DNA from: Actinomycetospora sp. TBRC 11914
Lineage (GTDB): Bacteria; Actinomycetota; Actinomycetes; Mycobacteriales; Pseudonocardiaceae
DNA length: 64,000 nt
Reading direction: 5' to 3'
Assembly: GCF_012933465.1 (NCBI RefSeq)
Contig: NZ_JABBND010000006.1
Span: forward strand, 124,001-188,000
Shown: positions 57,948 to 64,000 of the stretch, one piece after another
Layout: every line of letters begins with the position of its first letter
Numbering within the stretch: position 1 is the stretch's first letter
The notes under the pieces: model-generated
Told to the model about the DNA's origin: nothing
The model's input: only the letters and a program-made list of their open reading frames with translations
Database searches by the model: none
Program-made: the position numbers and the translations under genes

Positions 57948-59762
57948 CTACTCCTTCGGCGCCAGCCCCAGCAGCGACCGCGCCTTCGCCCCGACGGTCT
58001 CCCGCACGCCGTTGGCGATGATCGAGAGCGCGTCGGAGTCCCCGGAGACCACCTGTGAGCGGGCGGTGTTCAGCGCCTGCTGCAGCGTCACGTGCGGCGG
58101 GACCAGCGGGATGTCCTTGTCGACCTTGGCGTCGACGACGAACGGCCGGTCCGCGGCGAACGCCCGGTCCCACACCGCCCCGATCTCCCCGCGGTCCGAC
58201 AGCGTCGCCCCGTCCAGTCCGAGGAGCTTGGCCCACTCGGCGTAGGGCACGTCCGGCAGCGACTGCGACTGCGGGTCGGGGGCCTCGCCGAGCATGCCGC
58301 GGGTCTCCCAGGAGACGTAGGAGAGGTCGTCGTTGGAGAGCACCAGGATCACCAGCCGCGGGTCCGCCCAGGTCCGCCAGTAGCGCTGGATCGTGATCAG
58401 CTCGTTGACCCCGTTCATCTGCATCGCGCCGTCGCCGATGAGGGCCACCACGGGCCGGTCGGGGTGCGCGGTCTTCGCCGCCAGTGCATAGGGCATCGCC
58501 CCGCCCATCGACAGCAGGGTCCCGGAGAGCGACCCACGCTGGCCCGGCCGCAGCCCGAGGTCCCGGGCGTACCAGGACGTGGCGGTGCCGCAGTCGACGG
58601 CGACCTGGACGTCGTCGGGCAGGCGGTCGGAGAGCTCCCGGACGACGAGCTCCGGGTTGAGCGCCGTGGTGTGGGCGTGGGCGCGCTGCTCGGAGTAGGC
58701 GTCCCACGTCGCGGTCCAGCGCTCGACGTGCGCGCGCCACTGCGCGCTCTCCCGCTCGCGCAGCAGCGGCAGGAGCGCGGACAGCGTGGCGGCCGCGTCC
58801 CCGGTGAGGTTGACGTCGGTGTCGTAGCGGATCCCGCAGCGCGAGCCGTCGACGTCGATCTGCACCGCCCGCGCCTGGCCCGGCGCCGGGTAGTACTCGG
58901 TGTAGGGCATCGTCGAGCCGACGATGAGCAGGGTGTCGCACTCGCGCATCAGGTGCCACGACGCCGTCGTCCCCAGCAGCCCGATGGCGCCGGTGTTCCA
59001 GGGCGACCGGTCGTCGATCACGCCCTTGCCCAGCAGCGCGGTGGCCAGGCCGGCCCCGAGGCGGTTCGCGACCTCGGTGAGCTCGGTGGAGGCGCCGAGC
59101 GCACCGGCGCCGGCGAGGATCGCGACCTTCTCCCCCGCGTTGAGCACCTCCGCGGCGCGCACCAGCGCGTCGGGCGGCGGTGCTCCGGGGTCGGACGAGG
59201 GCACCGCGGAGGTCTGGTAGTAGCCGTGGGCGTCCGGCGGCTCCGGCACCGCGGACTCCTCCAGCACGTCGCTGGGCAGGATGACGACGGAGACGGTGCG
59301 GTCCGCGAGCGCGGTGCGGCACGCCCGATCGACGATGTGGCGCACCTGCGAGGGGTCCTTGACCTCGGCGACGTAGGCGCCGACGTCGGAGCACAGCGAG
59401 GGGAGGTCGACCTCCTGGTAGTACCCGCCGGCCTGCGCGGTCTGGGCGGTGTGCCCGAGCAGCGCGACGACGGGCTGGTGGTCGAGCTTGGCGTCGTAGA
59501 GCCCGTTGAGCGCGTGGATGGCGCCCGGCCCGCTCGTGACCGCGCAGCAGCCGATGGCCGAGCCGCCGTACTTGACGTCGGCGCACGCGGCGAACGCGGC
59601 GGTCTCCTCGTGGCGGACCTGCACGAACTCGGCGTCGTCGCGCTCGGGCAGGGCGGTGAAGATGCCGCCGATGCCGTCGCCGGGGTAGCCGTAGAAGCGG
59701 TGGACACCCCAGGCGGCGAGGCGGTCCAGGACGTGCTCGGCGACGTTCTTCGGTGCACTCAC
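57948..59762 (-). CDS. Thiamine-pyrophosphate enzyme, PoxB/pyruvate-oxidase-like
   Basis: 604 residues. The PYR domain has the catalytic Glu (VRHEETAAF) and GPGAIHALNGLYDAK. The PP domain has the ThDP motif GDGAMQMN, ending at SNDDLSYVSWETRG. This fits pyruvate oxidase/dehydrogenase (quinone) rather than acetolactate synthase, because no anabolic regulatory subunit is nearby. It would oxidatively decarboxylate pyruvate. GTG 59762 starts it. It ends 23 bases before the FKBP start. Confidence 0.88.
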   Translation of the reverse strand: MSAPKNVAEHVLDRLAAWGVHRFYGYPGDGIGGIFTALPERDDAEFVQVRHEETAAFAACADVKYGGSAIGCCAVTSGPGAIHALNGLYDAKLDHQPVVALLGHTAQTAQAGGYYQEVDLPSLCSDVGAYVAEVKDPSQVRHIVDRACRTALADRTVSVVILPSDVLEESAVPEPPDAHGYYQTSAVPSSDPGAPPPDALVRAAEVLNAGEKVAILAGAGALGASTELTEVANRLGAGLATALLGKGVIDDRSPWNTGAIGLLGTTASWHLMRECDTLLIVGSTMPYTEYYPAPGQARAVQIDVDGSRCGIRYDTDVNLTGDAAATLSALLPLLRERESAQWRAHVERWTATWDAYSEQRAHAHTTALNPELVVRELSDRLPDDVQVAVDCGTATSWYARDLGLRPGQRGSLSGTLLSMGGAMPYALAAKTAHPDRPVVALIGDGAMQMNGVNELITIQRYWRTWADPRLVILVLSNDDLSYVSWETRGMLGEAPDPQSQSLPDVPYAEWAKLLGLDGATLSDRGEIGAVWDRAFAADRPFVVDAKVDKDIPLVPPHVTLQQALNTARSQVVSGDSDALSIIANGVRETVGAKARSLLGLAPKE

Positions 59763-59792
59763 GCCCCGGGACTACCCCGGCGCCGCGACCGT

Positions 59793-60833
59793 TCACATGT
59801 CGATCGGGCCCAGCGGCTTCAGCGGGTGCTCCAGGGGCTCCGGCGGCGTCCCCTCCGGCCCGAACGGCGACCCGCCCAGCTCCTCGCGGTGGTGCGGGGT
59901 CAGCCACGCGGCCTGCTCGGGGCCGAGCGGGACGATCTGCGTCGGGTTGATCGTCGTGTGGACCATGTAGTAGTGCCGCTTGAAGTGGTCGGGGTCGACG
60001 GTGTCCCCGAACCCGGGGGTCTGGTACAGGTCGCGGGCGTAGGCCCACAGGGCGCCGAACTCCGAGAGCTTCTGCCGGTTGCACTTGAAGTGGCCGTGGT
60101 AGACGGCGTCGAACCGGGCCAGCGTCGTGAACAGCCGGACGTCGGCCTCGGTGATGTGGTCCCCGACGAGGTAGCGGCGGTTCTCCAGCCGCTCGTCCAG
60201 CTCGTCGAGCCGGGCGAAGAGCGCGGTGTAGGCCTCCTCGTAGCGCGCCTGGGAGGTCGCGAACCCGGCCTTGTAGACGCCGTTGTTGACGTCGTGGAAG
60301 ACGCCGGCGTTGACCTCGTCGATCTCGTCGCGCAGCTCGTCGGGGTAGAGCACCGGCGCGCCCGGCCGCTGGTGGGCGGCCCACTCCTTGCCCAGGTCGA
60401 TCGTGATCTGGGGGTAGTCGTTGGTGACCAGCTGTCCGGTGGGGATGTCGACGATGGCCGGCACGCTCACGCCGTTCTCGGTGCCGTCCTCGGGGTCGCG
60501 CGCGAGGTAGGCCTCCTCGAGGTAGCGGATGCCGAGCACCGGGTCGACCCCGCCCTCGTCGAGGGTGAACCGCCACGACCGGTCGTCCTGCAGCGGGTCG
60601 GTGATCCCCATCGAGAGCACGTCCTCGAGACCCATGAGGCGGCGCACGATGACCGAGCGGTGCGCCCACGGGCAGGCCAGCGAGACGCAGAGCCGGTAGC
60701 GCCCGGGCTCGACCGGCCACTCCCCCGGCCCCGACGGGGAGGCGACGATGCGGTCGGTGAAGCGGGGTCCGCGGCGCTTGAACGACCCGCTGGAGTCGGC
60801 GTAGGCCTTCGTGTTCCCGGCGGTGGTGGTCAC
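59793..60833 (-). CDS. Glutathionyl-hydroquinone-reductase-like enzyme (ECM4/YqjG family)
   Basis: 346 residues of the GST-Xi class. The active-site CPWAHR follows LCVSLA. Other segments are ENGVSVPAIVDIPTGQLVTN and VFHDVNNGVYKAGFATSQAR, and HITEADVRLFTTLARFDAVY lies in the C-terminal helices. It reductively removes a thiol from quinone adducts. Actinobacteria use mycothiol, so the thiol partner is probably mycothiol. The stop lies 30 bp upstream of the TPP-enzyme start. Confidence 0.92.
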   Translation of the reverse strand: MTTTAGNTKAYADSSGSFKRRGPRFTDRIVASPSGPGEWPVEPGRYRLCVSLACPWAHRSVIVRRLMGLEDVLSMGITDPLQDDRSWRFTLDEGGVDPVLGIRYLEEAYLARDPEDGTENGVSVPAIVDIPTGQLVTNDYPQITIDLGKEWAAHQRPGAPVLYPDELRDEIDEVNAGVFHDVNNGVYKAGFATSQARYEEAYTALFARLDELDERLENRRYLVGDHITEADVRLFTTLARFDAVYHGHFKCNRQKLSEFGALWAYARDLYQTPGFGDTVDPDHFKRHYYMVHTTINPTQIVPLGPEQAAWLTPHHREELGGSPFGPEGTPPEPLEHPLKPLGPIDM

Positions 60834-60939
60834 CGCACCGAGTTTCCCACCGCGGCGGCTGTCGATTCCGCCGAGGCGTGCGCGACGTCATGATGAGGGC
60901 CCCGGAGTCGCCGGGGCTCCTGCGCCGAAGGAGACCACC

Positions 60940-61308
60940 ATGGCCGGCTACCTGATCCTGCTCTACGTCGACGAGGCCGCCTACGCCGCGGGAGCGGACG
61001 GCACGGGCGACGGCGCGCTCTTCGCCGCCCACCAGAAGTTCGCCGCCGAGCACGGCGACGCGCTGCGGGGCGGGGCCCAGCTCGCCCCGAGCGCGACCGC
61101 GACCGCCGTCCGCGGCCAGGGCTCCGCGCCGACGTGGTCCGCCGCCGACGACGCCGTCGTGACGGACGGACCGTTCTTCGAGACCAAGGAGGCCCTCGGC
61201 GGCTTCTACCTCATCGACGCTCCCGACCTGGACGCCGCGCTCGCCATCGCCCGCGACGTCCCGGCCCCGTTCGGTGGGGTCGAGGTCCGGCCCGTCATCT
61301 ACCCCTGA
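60940..61308 (+). CDS. DGPF-domain (YCII-like) protein
   Basis: 122 residues. The signature is VVTDGPFFETKEALGGFYLI. A YCII-like ferredoxin fold begins MAGYLILLYVDEAAYAAG. DGPF proteins are encoded beside ECF42 sigma factors, as here, and expression of the pair is linked. Biochemical function is unknown. ATG 60940 has GAAGGAGACCACC. The sigma gene starts two bases after its stop. Confidence 0.92.
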   Translation: MAGYLILLYVDEAAYAAGADGTGDGALFAAHQKFAAEHGDALRGGAQLAPSATATAVRGQGSAPTWSAADDAVVTDGPFFETKEALGGFYLIDAPDLDAALAIARDVPAPFGGVEVRPVIYP

Positions 61309-61309
61309 G

Positions 61310-62536
61310 GTGATCTCCGCCGACGCGGCCCTCGCCGACGCGCACCGTCACGAGTGGGGCCCGGTCCTCGCCGCGACGGTGCGCGTCACGCGCGACCTCG
61401 ACCTCGCCGAGGAGTGCGTCCAGGAGGCCTACGCCCAGGCCCTCGTGGCGTGGCGGGCCGAGGGAGTCCCCGCCCGGCCGGGTGCGTGGCTGACCACGGC
61501 CGCACGGCGCCGGGCGACCGACCGGCTCCGCCACGCCGACGTCGCGGCGCGGGCCCTGCCGCTGCTGGTGACCGACGAGGCCGTCGACGCGACCCCGGGG
61601 GACACCGGCGACACCGACCTGCTCGCGCTGGTGTTCACCTGCTGCCATCCCGCGCTCGCCGAGCCCGCGCGGGTGGCGCTGACGCTGCGCCTGCTGGGCG
61701 GGCTGACCACCGCGGAGATCGCGAAGGCGTTCCTCGTCGGCGAGGCGACGATGGCCGCGCGGATCACGCGGGCGAAGAAGAAGATCGCGACGGCCCGTGT
61801 GCCGTACCGGGTGCCCGGGCCCGCCGAGCTGCCCGAGCGGCTCGACGCGGTGCTCACCGTCGTGCACCTCGTCCTCACCACCGGCCACACCGCGCCCGAC
61901 GGCGAGGCCCTGGTGCGGCGGGACCTCGTCGACCGCGCGCTCGACCTGGCCCGGCTGCTGCGCGCCCGGTTCCCGGCCGACCCCGCGGTGGCCGGGCTGC
62001 TGGCCCTGGTGCTGCTCACCGACGCGCGCCGGGAGGCCCGGACCGGGCCCGACGGCGGCCTCGTGCTGCTCGCCGACCAGGACCGCTCCCGGTGGGACGG
62101 CTCGCTGATCGCCGAGGGCACGCTGCTGGCCCGCGAGGCGATGGCCCGGTCCCGCCCCGACACCGTCTCCCGGTACGCGCTGCTCGCCGCGATCGCGGCC
62201 GTGCACGCCGAGGCGCCGTCGGCGGCCGCGACGGACTGGGCGGAGATCGTCGGGCTCTACGACGTGCTCCTGGTGCGGTGGCCGAGCCCGGTCGTCGCGC
62301 TCAACCGGGCGGTGGCGGTGGGGTTCGCGGACGGCCCGGCCGCGGGTCTCGACGCCCTGGAGCCACTGACCGCGGAACCGCGGCTCGCGTCGTACCACTA
62401 CCTCGCGGCCGCCCGGGCGAAGTTCCTGCGCCTGCTCGGCCGCGATGACGAGGCCGCGATCGCGGCCTCCGAGGCGCTGCTGCTCGCGGGCAACGCCGTC
62501 GAACGGGCCTTCCTGGCGCAGCGCGGGGGGAGCTGA
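61310..62536 (+). CDS. ECF sigma factor, ECF42 type, with TPR-like C-terminal domain
   Basis: 408 residues. Sigma region 2 is DLDLAEECVQEAYAQALVAW, then WLTTAARRRATDRLR. Region 4 is RLLGGLTTAEIAKAFLVGEA, then MAARITRAKKKI. A long C-terminal extension (~200-400) contains TPR-like helices (ALLAAIAAVHAEAP, LNRAVAVGFADGPAAGLDAL, YHYLAAARAKFLRLLGRDDE). This layout defines ECF42; no anti-sigma gene is expected, and the extension may control activity. GTG 61310 lies right after the DGPF stop. Confidence 0.92.
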   Translation: MISADAALADAHRHEWGPVLAATVRVTRDLDLAEECVQEAYAQALVAWRAEGVPARPGAWLTTAARRRATDRLRHADVAARALPLLVTDEAVDATPGDTGDTDLLALVFTCCHPALAEPARVALTLRLLGGLTTAEIAKAFLVGEATMAARITRAKKKIATARVPYRVPGPAELPERLDAVLTVVHLVLTTGHTAPDGEALVRRDLVDRALDLARLLRARFPADPAVAGLLALVLLTDARREARTGPDGGLVLLADQDRSRWDGSLIAEGTLLAREAMARSRPDTVSRYALLAAIAAVHAEAPSAAATDWAEIVGLYDVLLVRWPSPVVALNRAVAVGFADGPAAGLDALEPLTAEPRLASYHYLAAARAKFLRLLGRDDEAAIAASEALLLAGNAVERAFLAQRGGS

Positions 62537-62659
62537 CCGCGCGGAGGGGCGCGGGCCACGTCGTCGGGAGGTGTACAAGGGCACCTCACCGGGGAACGAT
62601 CCAGCACGTCCCCGGTGCCGTGGACGACCCGAGCCCGTGCACCGCGAAGGAGACGTCTG

Positions 62660-64000
62660 ATGAGCACCGGCCGCCGCACCGCCCGCGCCGACTCCGTGCC
62701 CACCGAGGGCAGTGTCTCCTCCGAGAGCGAGCACTCCGCGCTGCGCACCGACATCCGGCGGCTCTCGACCCTGCTCGGCCGCACCCTGGCCCGGCAGAAC
62801 GGCGACGAGATGCTCGAGCTCGTCGAGCAGGTCCGCCGGCTCGTGCGCGAGGTGCCCGAGAAGGGCGACACGGAGATCCGCGACCTGCTCGCCGACCTCG
62901 ACCCGGGCACGGCGGCCGTGCTCGCCCGTGCCTTCGCGACGTACTTCCACCTGGCCAACGTCGCCGAGCAGACCCACCGCGCGGCCGAGCGCGGGGCGCG
63001 TCACGACGACGGCGAGGGCCCGATCCACCAGCTCGTGGACCGGCTCGCGTCGGAGGCCGACCCCGACGAGCTCTCCACGGCGCTGTCCCGGCTCGAGCTC
63101 AAGCCGGTGTTCACCGCGCACCCCACCGAGGCGCAGCGGCAGTCGGTGCTGGGCAAGCTGCGCGGGATCGCGAACGTCCTGTCCCAGGACCTGGCCGACG
63201 AGGTCGAGGAGACCAGGCTCCACCGGCTCGTCGACCTGATCTGGCAGACCGACGAGATCCGCCCCGAGCGCCCGACGGTGCTCGACGAGGCCCGCTCGGC
63301 GGCCTACTACCTCGAGCAGCTCGGGCAGCACGCCGTGCCCGAGGTGCTCACGGTGCTCGACGAGGAGCTCGCGCGCGTCGGGCTCTCGCTGCCCGAGGGC
63401 GCCCGGCCGCTCGTGCTCGGCTGCTGGGTCGGCGGTGACCGCGACGGCAACCCGAACGTCACCGCCGAGCTCACCACGGAGGCCATGCAGGTCTACGCCG
63501 AGCGCGGGGTCCGCATCCAGATCGGGCTCATCGAGGAGCTCGTGCAGGAGCTGTCCGTCTCGACGCGCCTGGTCGGGGTGTCGGAGGACCTGCGGCGCAG
63601 CCTGGCCCGCGACCGGCGCCACCTCCCCGAGGTCTACGACCGCTTCGTCCGCCTCAACGCCGAGGAGCCCTACCGGCTGAAGTGCTCCTACGTGCACGCG
63701 CGCCTGACCAACACCCGCGACCGGTACGCGGCCGGCACCCCGCACGTCCCGGGCCGGGACTACCTGGGCTCGCAGGAGTACCTGCACGACCTCGAGGTGA
63801 TGGACCACTCGCTGCGCGCCCACGCGGGCGAGCGCATCGCCGACGGCATGCTGCGCGACGTCATGCGCACCGCCAACGCGGTCGGGCTGCACCTGGCGAG
63901 CGTGGACGTCCGCGAGCACACCAACTTCCACCACACCGCGCTCGCGGCCCTCTTCGACCGGCTCGGCGAGCTGGAGACGCCCTACTCCGAGCTCGACCAC
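62660..64000 (+). CDS. ppc: Phosphoenolpyruvate carboxylase, 3'-truncated by window edge
   Basis: The first 447 codons of a ~900-residue enzyme that makes oxaloacetate from PEP and bicarbonate. The catalytic His lies in VFTAHPTEAQRQS; LGCWVGGDRDGNPNVTAELT is the substrate-binding segment. The N-terminus (~25 residues) is Ser/Ala/Glu-rich and variable in the family. ATG 62660 has AAGGAG upstream. It feeds the TCA cycle and is typically allosterically controlled. The reading frame is intact to the end of the window. Confidence 0.95.
   Translation, partial: MSTGRRTARADSVPTEGSVSSESEHSALRTDIRRLSTLLGRTLARQNGDEMLELVEQVRRLVREVPEKGDTEIRDLLADLDPGTAAVLARAFATYFHLANVAEQTHRAAERGARHDDGEGPIHQLVDRLASEADPDELSTALSRLELKPVFTAHPTEAQRQSVLGKLRGIANVLSQDLADEVEETRLHRLVDLIWQTDEIRPERPTVLDEARSAAYYLEQLGQHAVPEVLTVLDEELARVGLSLPEGARPLVLGCWVGGDRDGNPNVTAELTTEAMQVYAERGVRIQIGLIEELVQELSVSTRLVGVSEDLRRSLARDRRHLPEVYDRFVRLNAEEPYRLKCSYVHARLTNTRDRYAAGTPHVPGRDYLGSQEYLHDLEVMDHSLRAHAGERIADGMLRDVMRTANAVGLHLASVDVREHTNFHHTALAALFDRLGELETPYSELDH

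Noticed and set aside
57526-61053. One 1175-residue minus-strand open frame
   Set aside because: It is in phase only with the FKBP gene at its end. The rest runs out of frame through the TPP-enzyme and hydroquinone-reductase genes, whose motifs lie in other frames.
61295-64000. Minus-strand open frame of 901 codons opposite the sigma factor and ppc genes
   Set aside because: It has no family motif and is antisense to two genes with clear catalytic or domain motifs. Long antisense frames are expected in very high-GC DNA.

Overview
The window is high-GC actinobacterial DNA with dense, often overlapping genes. An SsgA-like sporulation/cell-division protein, WhiB and ANTAR regulators, an ECF SigK/RskA-type pair and an actinomycete integrative and conjugative element (AICE) point to a filamentous or spore-related actinomycete, most plausibly Pseudonocardiales. 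The genus cannot be fixed from this sequence alone. No CRISPR array, rRNA operon or IS transposase was seen.

Layout. 1-8.7 kb: mixed chromosomal genes, including a truncated SDR, an ANTAR-like regulator, a nitrilase with an AraC regulator, an alpha/beta hydrolase, an ICMT-like methyltransferase, a GAF protein and a PRC-barrel/DUF2382 stress protein. 8.7-12.6 kb: a cluster of ANTAR and GAF-ANTAR regulators around an Arg/Asp-rich repeat protein. 12.8-18.3 kb: remnant of a first AICE. It consists of a rep fragment, a cargo island (MmyB-like regulator divergent from an MFS / carboxymuconolactone decarboxylase-like / alcohol dehydrogenase / cupin operon), a 5'-truncated integrase that has lost its first catalytic Arg, and an att copy. 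18.3-34.8 kb: a second, apparently complete AICE inserted in tRNA-Val(CAC). Its backbone is rep, an HD phosphohydrolase, a Nudix hydrolase, an XRE regulator, a WhiB-like protein, an FtsK-type DNA translocase, a small membrane protein, xis and int. A 63-bp perfect direct repeat (18266-18328 and 34714-34776) covering the 3' half of the tRNA marks its ends, so the two elements lie in tandem.

The second AICE carries cargo of visibly lower GC: a 1255-residue protein combining a PD-(D/E)XK-like nuclease domain with a NACHT NTPase, and two membrane proteins. It resembles a STAND/NACHT antiphage system and is the best candidate for something new here, because its C-terminal sensor region and the membrane partners are not recognised.

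34.8-64 kb: chromosomal backbone. It holds a PGPGW membrane protein, RskA/SigK, an SsgA-like protein, tRNA-Gly/Cys/Val(GAC), an SGNH hydrolase, a secreted-repeat lipoprotein-like protein, IclR, OsmC, hydrolase/quinone reductase, an OYE-family reductase, GntR with a LigI-like amidohydrolase and MFS transporter, a DUF3516 helicase, LuxR, exonuclease III, an animal-type heme peroxidase, SRPBCC, phosphofructokinase, FKBP, a PoxB-like TPP enzyme, a glutathionyl-hydroquinone-reductase-like enzyme, a DGPF protein/ECF42 sigma pair, and the first 447 codons of phosphoenolpyruvate carboxylase. Several conspicuous hairpins, a 46-bp perfect palindrome and a duplicated 46-bp repeat lie between these genes.
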